From Mastigocoleus testarum BC008 (lineage in GTDB: Bacteria; Cyanobacteriota; Cyanobacteriia; Cyanobacteriales; Nostocaceae), in the NCBI RefSeq assembly GCF_001456025.1, contig NZ_LMTZ01000141.1:1-64000 (forward strand): DNA of 64,000 nucleotides. The letters are read 5' to 3'. This document shows, piece by piece, positions 7,479 through 17,163 of the stretch. Every line of letters starts with the position of its first letter. Within the stretch, counting starts at the first letter, position 1. Made by a program: the position numbers and the translations under genes. The notes beneath the pieces are model-generated. The model searched no databases. It saw only the letters and a program-made list of their open reading frames with translations, and was not told where the DNA came from.

Positions 7479-10385
7479 TTAGGTTTTTAAGATGTTTATA
7501 CTTCTTAGCCAGTGGGGAAACAATACTGCTAATAACTTCATTGTAGCAGGCTTGGAAGTTAATAGTTTTTTTACTTCTATTTCCCTTTCAGAAAGTAATT
7601 TAAAACTTGAAGAATTATTGTGATTTTCAAATTTTTGCCAATAGATATTTTCTACTTGTAATAATTGGGCGATTCTATTTGTAGTTGTTTGATAAGTAAA
7701 CAGTAATTTTCGTGTTTGGTTATGGCTTTCTATTAATTTATTTTGAGATTTACTTGATGAATTTTTGATAGTTTTAGGATTTCGAGGTTGATAATTTTGA
7801 GTTTTTTCCCAGAAGGGAAACCAATTTTGAAAACCTTTTAGTTGGTCGGGATAAATATTTGCTGCTTCTGCAATCAAACTTTGTAATATTTGGCTGTGGG
7901 GACGAAGGCGTAAGATTAAATTTGGTAACCAAGATAATAGGTTTGCATCAGGAATCGAAGCAAATGATTTTGCAAGCAATTCGATTACAAAACCTTTAAT
8001 TCGCGGTGCAAAGGTAAGAGATAAAATAAAACCGTTGAGATAATAGGGAAAAGTACGCATCAAGATTTCGTTTTCTAATACGTGCTGAAAAAATTCCCGC
8101 ATTTCTTCTAAATGACGTAATGATAATAGCCATTCGGTCGTCCATAATAAACCGAGTTTAGCTGGGTCTTGTTTTTCTCTGGTGGCTTGTTTGACACTAA
8201 TTAATAATTGACTGCGGTTACATCCAAGGGATAGAGCTAGACTTTCTAAGGTGAAAATAAAGCCCAACATTCCAGCAATTTGTTCGGGGTTCGTACCTCT
8301 ATCTGCAAATGCTTGCGCTAAAAGGCTTGCATAATGTCTATACCCTACAGTGACAAAATTTTCAATCCATTTGGGTAAACCTTTGGGGGTGGTGCGATAG
8401 TAATGGATTAAGCGTCGAACAATCGTAAATATTTCCATTGCATCCTCTGCACCCGTTTCCTGCTGGAGTAGGGAAATTCCATATTCGCCTAGTTCAGCGG
8501 TCAAACGAGGATTGTTAAGATATAAAATACTATCTTCAACTGCGTTCAGAACTGTTTTTGCTGTTCCTTTATTGTCAAATACAGCTTTGCGCAAATGTTG
8601 CTCGATAACTTGTTCGAGACTAACACCTTCATAACCCAGCATAATTAATGGACGTTGGTGTTTCCCAATCCGAACTTCCCATGATTCTTGAACCGGTTTG
8701 AAACCAAGACTGCGATCGCCCATAATTGGTTGAACGATGCGATCGCCTAATAAATAATTGATTCTCCACAAGACATCGGAGCAGTCAAACAATTGTGGTT
8801 TTTGTTTGAAATCCATTAAAACCCGTTGTTTCGTTTGGGATTGCAAATTAATATTTAGGGGTGCGAGTCGGTCGTACAGATTTTGTACTAAGGGTGGAAG
8901 GGAAGCATAACCAACTCTTCCCACGCGATCGCCACCCAAAAGAATTTGACAAATTTGGGAAATATTACGTTTCTTTGGAGTACGGTCTTTTTCTAAGCAG
9001 GTAATTGCTGCATCCTGAAAATCATAGGGTGTGGGATGAAGACGGTTACGCATTCTTGCAAGTAACATGGAAGTCTGATAAATTGCGATGGAATCAGCAG
9101 TACTAGCTAAATAACCATTTTTGCGCGCTAAATTAACAATATCTGCACACCATTGTAGTAATTGTTCTGTATCTGCTTCTGCTTGAGCGGGGGGAATGTT
9201 GAGAAAAGATACTAGTTCTGAGACATTTTGCTTGCCTGTAAGAGTGTTATTAGTTACAATTGCTTTGACTTTTTTCTTAGATGATTTAGTTTTTGATTTA
9301 GTCTTTTTATTTAGATTGAAAGGTTTGATATTAGATAATTTAATATTCTTCTTCCAAGTTGTTTCCGCTATAGAAACAGTACCGGGATGATGAGCAAACT
9401 GATATTCAATTGCGGCAAAGCTAGAAGGAATTAATCCATATAACCACTTAGTTTGACTCAACTCTGGAATCTGCCAAATTGTATCATTTTCCGTTCCAAA
9501 TTCTGCAACATCACTTGCAGCATGAACTGCACCACAAATATAAATTGCATCTTGTGGCTGAATTTTCTTTGCTTTCATATGTTGCTTGATTCGCGTCCAC
9601 ATATAGCGTTCGCGCAAACGGTCATTTTCTAAATCTTTGGTTCGACTTCCCAAGCGTCGCATTAAACTACCAATTAGGAACATTACTTGACGGTAGGTTT
9701 GGTAATCTGCATTAATAATTGCTTGTTCGACATATCGATCCCACCACTCAGAAAAATGTCGAGTATTAGAATTTTTGAGAATAAGTTCCAGAAAAACATC
9801 AAATTTAGGAATCATATTCCCCATTTCTAATCCTAAAGCCGTACCATGTCTTTTAGCTTCTTCAGGTACATCAGTTTGTTTTTCTTCTAGGTTTTCTGTT
9901 TCTTGCTCTTCCCACTGAAATACATAATCTACAGCCCGATCAACAAATACTAACTCAGTTTCAGGATGTTGGAGAGCATAAGCGATAGTCTGATATTCAG
10001 CCGAAGCTTCAGTTAAAGGTGCAATTACACTTAAGGGTATTTCTTGGGGTGAAAATGTCTGTGACTCACCTGCAAAGGCTTGTAGAGCTACAGGTAATTT
10101 ACAATTATGAAGATTTTCGGTAATAGGTCGCAAATCCTCGCACATTTCCATATAGATCGCTTTGGGAGGATTGGAGCTCAAACGTAAACGTCGCAAAATT
10201 TGTAAAGCTGAAGCAGGAGAGTGATGACATACGGGAAAAATTTCTAAAGGTTCGGCGATCGCTTTTTCGACATCCCCAACCAAAGCTGTCAAAAATTCGC
10301 TTAAAGGTTGGGAATCAGTAGCAAATTGTTCTGCTGTGGTCAGTAATTGTTCTTGGAGAGGCTGGAAAGATTGAGGTAGTTTCAT
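7479..10385 (-). CDS. DUF5682 family protein (YehM-like) of the MoxR/VWA/SWIM operon
   Basis: 968 aa. The N-terminal half has the hallmark PVCHHSPASA (residues 51-60), then a predicted alpha/beta core with an acidic MEMCEDL segment and an IYICGAVHAASD segment, as expected for DUF5682. The C-terminal half is helical and probably made of repeats. A Lys-rich linker lies around residues 350-375. In E. coli a DUF5682-type protein (YehM) is encoded with a MoxR ATPase (YehL), a VWA protein (YehP) and a SWIM protein (YehQ), and the same partners are upstream here. The biochemical role is unknown. It is likely a substrate or client-handling partner of the ATPase. The gap to the upstream ATPase gene is 218 bp and is full of short tandem repeats. 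Confidence 0.8.
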   Translation of the reverse strand: MKLPQSFQPLQEQLLTTAEQFATDSQPLSEFLTALVGDVEKAIAEPLEIFPVCHHSPASALQILRRLRLSSNPPKAIYMEMCEDLRPITENLHNCKLPVALQAFAGESQTFSPQEIPLSVIAPLTEASAEYQTIAYALQHPETELVFVDRAVDYVFQWEEQETENLEEKQTDVPEEAKRHGTALGLEMGNMIPKFDVFLELILKNSNTRHFSEWWDRYVEQAIINADYQTYRQVMFLIGSLMRRLGSRTKDLENDRLRERYMWTRIKQHMKAKKIQPQDAIYICGAVHAASDVAEFGTENDTIWQIPELSQTKWLYGLIPSSFAAIEYQFAHHPGTVSIAETTWKKNIKLSNIKPFNLNKKTKSKTKSSKKKVKAIVTNNTLTGKQNVSELVSFLNIPPAQAEADTEQLLQWCADIVNLARKNGYLASTADSIAIYQTSMLLARMRNRLHPTPYDFQDAAITCLEKDRTPKKRNISQICQILLGGDRVGRVGYASLPPLVQNLYDRLAPLNINLQSQTKQRVLMDFKQKPQLFDCSDVLWRINYLLGDRIVQPIMGDRSLGFKPVQESWEVRIGKHQRPLIMLGYEGVSLEQVIEQHLRKAVFDNKGTAKTVLNAVEDSILYLNNPRLTAELGEYGISLLQQETGAEDAMEIFTIVRRLIHYYRTTPKGLPKWIENFVTVGYRHYASLLAQAFADRGTNPEQIAGMLGFIFTLESLALSLGCNRSQLLISVKQATREKQDPAKLGLLWTTEWLLSLRHLEEMREFFQHVLENEILMRTFPYYLNGFILSLTFAPRIKGFVIELLAKSFASIPDANLLSWLPNLILRLRPHSQILQSLIAEAANIYPDQLKGFQNWFPFWEKTQNYQPRNPKTIKNSSSKSQNKLIESHNQTRKLLFTYQTTTNRIAQLLQVENIYWQKFENHNNSSSFKLLSEREIEVKKLLTSKPATMKLLAVLFPHWLRSINILKT

Positions 10386-10452
10386 GAGTTGAGTAATAAG
10401 TAATGAGTAATAAGTAATGAGTAATAAGTAATAAGTAATGAGTAATGAGTCA
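10384..10452. repeat. Short tandem repeat (AGTAATG/AGTAATA)n
   Basis: About nine heptamer copies, AGTAATG alternating with AGTAATA. They sit directly upstream of the DUF5682 start codon, in the gap between two genes of one operon. This is a typical cyanobacterial STRR, also found at 27110-27294 and (reverse strand) 29273-29360. Confidence 0.9.
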
Positions 10453-10520
10453 GGATTCGTAAAGACGTAGGATGCTATGTCTGTACAGGAGTTAGGAGTT
10501 AAGAGTCATTAATCACTAGA

Positions 10521-10598
10521 CTTCCCACACTCCCCACACTCCCCACACCTCCCACACTCCCCACACTCCCCACACCTCCCACACTCCCCACACCTCCC
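10521..10598. repeat. 10-bp tandem repeat array, reverse orientation of the left-edge array
   Basis: Copies of CACTCCCCAC with CACCTCCCAC variants, about eight units. This is the reverse complement of the GGGGAGTGTG array at 1-165. It lies just after the stop codon of the MoxR gene on the minus strand. Confidence 0.9.
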
Positions 10599-10603
10599 AA
10601 TTC

Positions 10604-11779
10604 CTACCGAATCAACCCCATAGCCTCTTTCCCTCCTTGTAAGAAATCTTTCCATTCGCCTTTTTCTTCTTCACTGCGTCTTTCTACAGTTGCGTGCCAA
10701 AATTGGTTGATAACCGATACATCTTCCGGAAGACGACGCACTAAAGTACCTACAAGCGATCGCGCTAAAATGGCTGGTTCTAAACTGGTATTTCCAAAAT
10801 AACGACTGTGTAAAATCGCATCTTCCAATACACCAATTTGTTCCGCTGTAGATAGGGCTGACTCTAGTCTCTGGTCATCTGAAGTTGCAGAATTACTTGC
10901 TTCTCGCAAATCGGCAAAGGTTTGTATTAATACATCTAATAAAGTTGGTGGAATATCTACTTCAAAGCCATGACGTTTCATTAACTCTTGGGTACGGAAC
11001 AAAATAATTTCTTTTTCTTGCTTTTTATTGGTTATAACCGGCATATGTACGAAATTAAACCGCCGTTTTAATGCTGAAGATAGATCGTTCACTCCACGAT
11101 CACGACTATTCGCAGTTGCGATCGTGTTAAATCCTGGTTGGGCAAAAACCACATTATCGCTCTTCAATTCTGGAATTGAAATATACTTTTCGCTCAGTAT
11201 AGAGATTAATGCATCCTGTACGTCAGAGGTACAACGGGTTAACTCTTCAAACCTACCTATAGTTCCATTTTGCATTGCGGTCATAATAGGTGAAGGAATC
11301 AGCGACTCTTGGGATTGTCCTGCAGAAATTACCATCGCCACATTCCAAGAATATTTAATTTGGTCTTCTGTTGTTCCCGCAGTCCCTTGGACGACATGGG
11401 TTGAATTATCGCAAATAGCTGCAGCTAATAGTTCAGCTAACCAACTTTTACCCGTACCCGGATCGCCAATTAATAGTAAACCCCGGTCGGAAGCTAAAGT
11501 TACAATCGCCCTTTCTGCGATCGCGCTATCTCCATACCATTTTGGTTCGATGGAGCAATCGAGTTTTTGGGATGGGGTACTACCCAAGAGAAATGTTCGC
11601 ACCATGTGAGGGGATAATTTCCAAGAAAAAGGTTTTGCACCTTTATCAATTGAAGCTAAATAGTCTAATTCTTGGCGATATTTTACTTCTGCTGGTTGAC
11701 GTAAGATAGTTTCATTTTTATGTGTTTTACTATTTGTTTTGCTGCTAGTTCTCGCCATAGTATTTCTTGTTCTTCTCAT
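10604..11779 (-). CDS. MoxR-family AAA+ ATPase (YehL-like)
   Basis: 391 aa from the chosen start. The Walker A motif is GDPGTGKS, at about residues 105-112. The Walker B position reads GRFEELTRC, with Glu replacing the usual Asp, and sensor 1 is in TIATANSRD. SALKRRFNF supplies the arginine-finger/sensor arginines. Two features point to the MoxR class: the short loop after Walker B, and the VWA gene 233 bp upstream on the same strand. The frame stays open to ATG 11905, but ATG 11779 is preceded by GGAG at 9 nt and marks where a normal basic N-terminus begins. ATG 11758 (MARTSS) is a third option. Such ATPases usually work with VWA partners as chaperone-like machines that remodel client proteins. 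Confidence 0.88.
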   Translation of the reverse strand: MRRTRNTMARTSSKTNSKTHKNETILRQPAEVKYRQELDYLASIDKGAKPFSWKLSPHMVRTFLLGSTPSQKLDCSIEPKWYGDSAIAERAIVTLASDRGLLLIGDPGTGKSWLAELLAAAICDNSTHVVQGTAGTTEDQIKYSWNVAMVISAGQSQESLIPSPIMTAMQNGTIGRFEELTRCTSDVQDALISILSEKYISIPELKSDNVVFAQPGFNTIATANSRDRGVNDLSSALKRRFNFVHMPVITNKKQEKEIILFRTQELMKRHGFEVDIPPTLLDVLIQTFADLREASNSATSDDQRLESALSTAEQIGVLEDAILHSRYFGNTSLEPAILARSLVGTLVRRLPEDVSVINQFWHATVERRSEEEKGEWKDFLQGGKEAMGLIR

Positions 11780-12012
11780 TTTATTGATCTCCAAATTTGT
11801 AATACCAATTTCCTTTAAGATTGGTACACTTAAAAGGCGACAAGCCGAACGTTTATAAAAGGGAATAGGGAACAGCGTCAAAGTCTCCCAATACATTGGA
11901 TGCACTACGTGAACCCGGAATTTAGAGGGATATTAAGCTATAGCTATTGCGTGACCGCAGGTCATTTTTTAACTTGCGCGTAGGGCTATAATTATTTATT
12001 TATAAACACCTT

Positions 12013-13494
12013 TTAAGAAACAATTACCTTTTTCAACTCTTGAATCAATTTCTTGGGACTTCCAGTTAAAATTGGCGTACCTAGTTCTTTCAACTTGTTT
12101 CGAAACCATTGATTGACACTAAAATAACCGCTAGTCGTCACCGCTCCTACGGGAATAAAATGGACGCCTGACTCTTGCAAAGATTTAATATAGTCAAATA
12201 AAACTTGGTCGCTCCCTCCCTCATAAAAGTCAGAGATTAATACTAAAGCTGTATTTTGTGGAGCTAAAATTTTCTGTGCTGCTTCCTGTAATGCACTATA
12301 AATATGGGTTCCACCACCCAATTGTGTCCGTAATAAAACCTCGAAGGGATCCCTAACCCAAGGAGTTAGATCCAAAACTTGAGTATCAAATGCAATTAAA
12401 TGGACGTCAACATTGGGAAGACCAGCAAAAATTGAAGCCAAAATCGTACATTGAACCATCGCGTCGACCATCGAACCGGATTGATCGACAACAACTATCA
12501 TTCTTGTGGGTATTTTCTTTTTCGCTGTATTTTGGTAGTAAAGTCTATCTACATATAATCTCCCCTCTTGGGGACTCCAATTGGTAAGATTTTTCCAAAT
12601 TGTTCGTTTTAAATTCAGATTACGAAATACCCTTTTTGGTGGAACTGAACGATCTACTTTACCAATTGCGGTTTGAGTGACTTGCAAACGTAAAACTTCT
12701 GCAAGTTCGTCAATATACTGACGAATTAGACGTTTGGCATTTTTGAGGGAATTTCCTGATAAATTAGCTTTGTCCCGTAATAATTGCTCGACTAAAGCCA
12801 TGGATGGGTTAATCTGACTTGCTAGATGATCGTCTTGAAGAACTTCTCGTAGAGCCATACGTTGAATTAATTCCCCTTCTAAAGTCTTCACAGTTGCTCT
12901 TAACTGTTCTTCAGTTGCATTAAAGTCAGATGTCGTAAAACTATTTTGAGTATTTCCTAATTTTCCAGGTTCGTTCTGATTTTTTTGTCCGTAACTTATC
13001 TTTGCAGCTTGTCCACGCAAACTACAACCTAGCGATCGCTCTAAATATCCCACATCTTTGAGCCATTGGGAATATTGTTGAGCGGTAACTGTATTGGTTT
13101 GGGTGTTGGGACCAAAGGTATTGAGCAATATTTTTGAGAACACTAAACCGCGTCGTAGAGTATCAGTTTCTTGTTCTTGTTTTTCTAGATGTTTTTTCTC
13201 TGGATCTTTATTCTTCAGATTTTGATTCCCCAGATTTTGTGACTCTTCGCTTAACTCTCCCATAATTTCCTGAAGAGTAATTCTTTGCTTAAAATCTGCT
13301 TCGAGTTCGGGGTAACGTTGTAGTAAATTTTCAATACTAATATTTGGATCGAGAATTAGCTGGGGTAAGGATAACTCATCAACAATCTCACTGGACATCA
13401 GATCAAAATTAGCCCCCTGCTCATTTAAACCAAACATTGTAGTTATTAATCGCCAATAAATAACCTGACGACGTTGGACTATTTGCACTTTCAT
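12013..13494 (-). CDS. VWA-domain (CoxE/YehP-like) protein, MoxR partner
   Basis: 493 aa. The C-terminal von Willebrand A domain (about 330-490) has a complete MIDAS metal site: DQSGS at 337-341, Thr396 in GGGTH, and Asp422 in ISDFYEGG. The N-terminal 300 residues are helical, with the short RRxxxYWRLI-type opening seen in YehP/CoxE-like proteins and a charged linker around 85-115. Proteins of this type bind Mg2+ and pair with MoxR AAA+ ATPases. That ATPase is the next gene downstream. The 458-aa unknown gene is upstream with a gap of 70 bp, so these genes are probably co-transcribed. Confidence 0.88.
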   Translation of the reverse strand: MKVQIVQRRQVIYWRLITTMFGLNEQGANFDLMSSEIVDELSLPQLILDPNISIENLLQRYPELEADFKQRITLQEIMGELSEESQNLGNQNLKNKDPEKKHLEKQEQETDTLRRGLVFSKILLNTFGPNTQTNTVTAQQYSQWLKDVGYLERSLGCSLRGQAAKISYGQKNQNEPGKLGNTQNSFTTSDFNATEEQLRATVKTLEGELIQRMALREVLQDDHLASQINPSMALVEQLLRDKANLSGNSLKNAKRLIRQYIDELAEVLRLQVTQTAIGKVDRSVPPKRVFRNLNLKRTIWKNLTNWSPQEGRLYVDRLYYQNTAKKKIPTRMIVVVDQSGSMVDAMVQCTILASIFAGLPNVDVHLIAFDTQVLDLTPWVRDPFEVLLRTQLGGGTHIYSALQEAAQKILAPQNTALVLISDFYEGGSDQVLFDYIKSLQESGVHFIPVGAVTTSGYFSVNQWFRNKLKELGTPILTGSPKKLIQELKKVIVS

Positions 13495-13564
13495 CTTGTG
13501 GATCTTCGATTATGGATTTGCGATATTCAGTTTTTAGTTTATGAACCTCAATTTTTAAGTTTTA

Positions 13565-14941
13565 CTAATTTTTCCTTAATAACTTGCTAGCACGCTCTCG
13601 TAAAATACTTACCGTTGTTGTTCTCGATTTATTTCTCAGGATTTTGGCTGCATTTTCTCCCGTATAAATAGTCTTTTGATTCGCCATTACAGCCAAAGGT
13701 TGGAGACTCCAACTGCGATCGTCAAATCGTATCAATCCAAATATTTCACTAGATTTCAGGATATTTTCGTCAGTAATTGGAGAAAACTGACTCATACGAT
13801 TTCGATCTATCTTTAAAGAACCTTTTTCTCCCAAATCAATTACTATTTCACCATCCTGTCGAACAATCTGATAATTATTTAAATAAACAGGTTCGCCAAT
13901 TTGAATTGGATGACGAGTATCTGGGTTTGTATAACATCCACTAATCTGAGAACTAGGAGCAAAATACTCTGCTGCTTTTTCCATTAACCTGTATTTGCAA
14001 CCAAATTCTGCTGTGTCTTCCCAAATCAAATCTCCCGTCGGTAACATGGGTATGTTATTCAAATACAATATCTTATTGTTTGCAAAAGCTTGTAATAAAA
14101 TCTCTGCATCGGGAAATAATAACCAAATCTCGTCGCTAGAAATTGCATCGACTTTATATGCAGATTGACTGATTTTAGCTAATTGGGTGCGATTTTCATC
14201 CTGCAATAAACCGTAAATAGTAAAACTAACTAAATTAGCATGGGTTTTTAAATCCATTCCCAACGCGGTGAAACTACCAGAAACAGTTTGTGGTTGAGAA
14301 TTTACTGTCGTTCCCAATCCTGCGATCGCAGCTTGCGTCCACAAATCCACCCAACGATATAAACAGACTGAATTGCTATCCTTAACGGGAACTTGACGGA
14401 TTAATTCATTAAAATATCCTGTCAATAATGCTGCTTGACGAATTAATAACGGTTCTTCCTGAATTTTTTCCAAATTAGGGATAAAGGGAACTAAAGTCGA
14501 TCTATCCAAGCAGGAAAAACCAACCAAAGCAATTTCCATTAACCACTGAAGAATACTTTCTTGGCAAACTTGAATATGAGAAGGTATGTCTATTGATGTA
14601 ATTTTCAGATCTGCGTCCATAACTTGCGGACGTTCCAATACATCAAGAAGTTGATGTTGTAACCCATCAAATATTGAACCTTGTAAAGCTGCCCTTGTTG
14701 CTGCTAAAGTTAAAAAATGTTTTTCGATAAATTCATTTTTTTCTATTGCCCTACAAGCATCATTTACAGGCTTTTCTAACGGCGTACCTATAAATATATA
14801 TTGCCAAGATTTTAAGGTTTCTTGATGCTGAGACTCTAAATTTGCAAACCCAGTTAAAAAACATTGGTCAAATTCAGCAATTAAATCATATGTTGATTCA
14901 ATTCCTTCAGGGATATCCTTTAGTCTGTGGGGAAAAGCCAT
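13565..14941 (-). CDS. Unknown 458-aa protein of the SWIM/VWA/MoxR operon
   Basis: I do not recognise a named domain. The protein looks soluble and largely helical in its first 250 residues, then more beta-rich (350-430), with basic KSRTTTVS and RERASKLLRKN segments at the end. There is no signal peptide, membrane segment or clear catalytic motif. Its place between the SWIM zinc-finger genes (34 bp away) and the VWA gene (70 bp away), all on the minus strand, ties it to the same complex. By position it could be a scaffold or a substrate-recognition component, but that is only inferred. Confidence 0.7.
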   Translation of the reverse strand: MAFPHRLKDIPEGIESTYDLIAEFDQCFLTGFANLESQHQETLKSWQYIFIGTPLEKPVNDACRAIEKNEFIEKHFLTLAATRAALQGSIFDGLQHQLLDVLERPQVMDADLKITSIDIPSHIQVCQESILQWLMEIALVGFSCLDRSTLVPFIPNLEKIQEEPLLIRQAALLTGYFNELIRQVPVKDSNSVCLYRWVDLWTQAAIAGLGTTVNSQPQTVSGSFTALGMDLKTHANLVSFTIYGLLQDENRTQLAKISQSAYKVDAISSDEIWLLFPDAEILLQAFANNKILYLNNIPMLPTGDLIWEDTAEFGCKYRLMEKAAEYFAPSSQISGCYTNPDTRHPIQIGEPVYLNNYQIVRQDGEIVIDLGEKGSLKIDRNRMSQFSPITDENILKSSEIFGLIRFDDRSWSLQPLAVMANQKTIYTGENAAKILRNKSRTTTVSILRERASKLLRKN

Positions 14942-14975
14942 AAAACATACATCGAAATACAGAGGATGAAAATAT

Positions 14976-15458
14976 TTAAATGAACCAACTCATTTCTGGG
15001 ATTGGTTGGGAAGAAGATTCAAGTTCTAAATAGCGTAAATAGTTGAGAAAACGACTAAAAATTTCGCTTGCAGATTTCTTTTTTATTTTGCCGGAACGAA
15101 TGGGAAAATCGTCAATATTTTTGATTTTCGCAACTTTACCAGCAACATTTAAATATTGAGCAACAGCTTCAACTCCATAAGCATGAACTCCTTTCCTGAG
15201 TAGATGATATAAATGACTGCAAGGATGGTCGAATAATCCTGCACAGCGACGATTATTATTTGTGCTGCAATAATAATTTAATGTTCCTGCTTCAAAAAAA
15301 GCGGTATAAACTAGTTTGTCACTAGAACGGCTGGAAACGACTCCTTGTAAACGACCATTGAAAAGTTCTACAAATGGAACTTTTTTAATATTTGTCCTTG
15401 TGACTTTAAATAAATCTTTGCGAGCATCAAAAGATGATTGTGAAGACTTTAAAATCAT
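14976..15458 (-). CDS. SWIM-type zinc-finger protein, paralogue B
   Basis: 160 aa from the chosen ATG. It carries a Cys-rich SWIM-like motif: YYCSTNNNRRC, then seven residues, then CSH (C-x7-C-x7-C-x-H spacing). It is followed by a helical region and a conserved ending PIPEMSWF. The frame is open to ATG 15548, which would overlap the upstream gene by 8 bp. The first 30 residues of that version do not align with the neighbouring paralogue, whereas ATG 15458 (MILKSSQSSF) aligns with the paralogue start. SWIM domains bind zinc and take part in DNA or protein recognition. The pair probably arose by tandem duplication. Confidence 0.78.
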   Translation of the reverse strand: MILKSSQSSFDARKDLFKVTRTNIKKVPFVELFNGRLQGVVSSRSSDKLVYTAFFEAGTLNYYCSTNNNRRCAGLFDHPCSHLYHLLRKGVHAYGVEAVAQYLNVAGKVAKIKNIDDFPIRSGKIKKKSASEIFSRFLNYLRYLELESSSQPIPEMSWFI

Positions 15459-15540
15459 ATTCACTAAGTATGAATTATTCAATTTTTTTGAGATTATTGA
15501 AAATAAGTTTAAACTCTGATTTTTTAGCTTAAATATTATC

Positions 15541-16038
15541 TTAAACAAACCAATTCATTTCCGGAATCGGCTGTGAGGAAGATTTAATTTCTAAATAATG
15601 TAAATAATTTAGGAAACGACTAAAAACGTTACTAGCAGATTCTTTTTTAATTATGCCTGAATTGATGGGAAAATCATAGGCATTATTGATTTGTGAAATA
15701 TCACCGGAAATTTTTAAATATTTAGCCACTTCTTTAACTCCATAAGTATAAGTAGCTTCTTCTAGTAACTGATAGAGGTGCTTACAAGGATATCCACGCA
15801 AACCACCACAGGGACGATTATTATTCGTACTACAATAATAATTCAATGTTCCAGCTTCAAAAAAAGAAACATATACTCTATCTAAGTTAGAACCGCTAGA
15901 TATCACTCCTTGCAATCGACCGTTGAATAATTCGACAAAAGGAACTGTTTTAACACTGCGTTGGGTTGCTGTAAGTAATTCATTCCGATTATCAAAGGAC
16001 GAACTGGAAATATTTAACATCATAGCTGTCAAAATCAA
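15541..16038 (-). CDS. SWIM-type zinc-finger protein, paralogue A (first gene of the operon)
   Basis: 165 aa, or 159 aa if the internal Met at residue 7 is the start. It shares PFVELFNGRLQGV, FFEAGTLNYYCSTNNNR, the C-x7-CxH zinc motif (CGGLRGYPCKH) and PIPEMNWFV with the downstream paralogue. I estimate well over half of the residues to be identical. The motif is a SWIM-like zinc finger, as in the YehQ-type partners of MoxR/VWA clusters. It is the most upstream gene of the minus-strand operon, so the promoter should lie in the 1.1-kb gap after 16038. Confidence 0.8.
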   Translation of the reverse strand: MILTAMMLNISSSSFDNRNELLTATQRSVKTVPFVELFNGRLQGVISSGSNLDRVYVSFFEAGTLNYYCSTNNNRPCGGLRGYPCKHLYQLLEEATYTYGVKEVAKYLKISGDISQINNAYDFPINSGIIKKESASNVFSRFLNYLHYLEIKSSSQPIPEMNWFV

Positions 16039-17163
16039 ATACTAGTATTTGGGCACTTTATTTAATAATTCCAGACCTAATAATTCAAAAAATATCGGTG
16101 GGTAAGCAAATGATTTATTGTTTTGCATAGAAAAATATTTAAACAAATATTCTTCAGACTAGCCTGAAAATAGTCTGAAAACTATTTTTAGACTTCAAAA
16201 ACAAGACTTTAAATTTGATCTAGATTGATTATTTAGTGGTACAAAACGCCAAATTATTTTATTATAAATATCTACATTTTATTGGCGCACTAAAGTTAAC
16301 ACACTATCTCTATTACTTGAATTGAGATACAAAATCAATCAATTTGTACAAATTTACAGCAGCAAATCATTTATTTTTACGCACAGGAGTATTATTACTG
16401 ACATTCTCCTCATAAAAATGCGTCAATAATATTACTTTTAGTTTTGAATCACAAAGTACAGGAACTATATTTTTAGTACATAAGTACTGTATTTGATAAT
16501 GGCATGATGTCGCAAGCATATTTACGAAATCTTCATAACTCGAAGAAACGCTCTGCTTCCGTGTTTGTGCAACACCAGGTTTGTCGATATGTTATCAGCT
16601 ATAAAATGACTACATCCTTAGTTAACACTCCTATTGCCATCCAGATCTGTGCGACGACACACCTCGAAGTTGTGATCTAGATCGCAATATTTTTGTTCAA
16701 AACTATAAATTAGGGGTTTTTATATACGCCTTAACGAGAATCTTATACCAATTTGGAAAAATAATGAGACAGATAGATCTCTGTAGAGACGTTGCATGCA
16801 ACGTCTCTACCGGAGAATCTGTTGCAATTATCTATCGAATTGGTATTATATTTTCTAATAAAAACTAGCTATAGAAGTAATTACAGAGCTAAAACGCTTA
16901 AGTAATTTCACCTAAAAAGAGGTTTTAATAATTTTGCTCAGGGGTATATTAATAAACATTTAGTCCTCGAATATAGGTGCTTTTAAATACTATCTATCCA
17001 GTATTTAAATAACTAGTTTGCAATTTGAATCTGATACTATTTTATGTTTCCTGTTATTTTACTTTTTTATATAAAAATTACTTTTTTGCTACGCTTGCGA
17101 TCGCAAAGTTAAAATACAACTTATACTAAGTGTTCATGTCATTCATCTCCAGCACAAACTACT
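16039..17163. other. 1.1-kb divergent intergenic region
   Basis: AT-rich sequence between the SWIM operon (minus strand) and the cytosine deaminase gene (plus strand). It must hold both promoters. It also contains the MITE-like palindromic element at 16744-16850 and a GCTTGCGATCGCAAAG palindrome near 17092 that includes a HIP1 site. I found no credible open reading frame or RNA gene. Confidence 0.5.
16744..16850. mobile_element. MITE-like repeat with a 28-bp perfect palindrome at its core
   Basis: The ends TATACCAATTTG (from 16744) and CGAATTGGTATTATA (16836-16850) are near-perfect inverted repeats. Between them, 16783-16810 is a perfect 28-bp palindrome whose left arm is GTAGAGACGTTGCA. This word is a very common dispersed repeat in filamentous cyanobacteria, from memory. 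There is no coding capacity. Confidence 0.65.

Noticed and set aside
11028..11609. Plus-strand 193-codon frame across the MoxR gene
   Set aside because: It lies opposite the conserved AAA+ motifs and shows no protein-family signature, so it is a shadow frame.
11780..11905. Longer start (ATG 11905) for the MoxR ATPase
   Set aside because: The extra 42 residues look non-coding, and ATG 11779 has a GGAG at a 9-nt distance.
16039..17163. CRISPR array or tRNA genes in the longer gaps
   Set aside because: No regularly spaced direct repeats with unique spacers, and no cloverleaf arms with a T-loop GTTCRA motif, were seen in any gap of the window.
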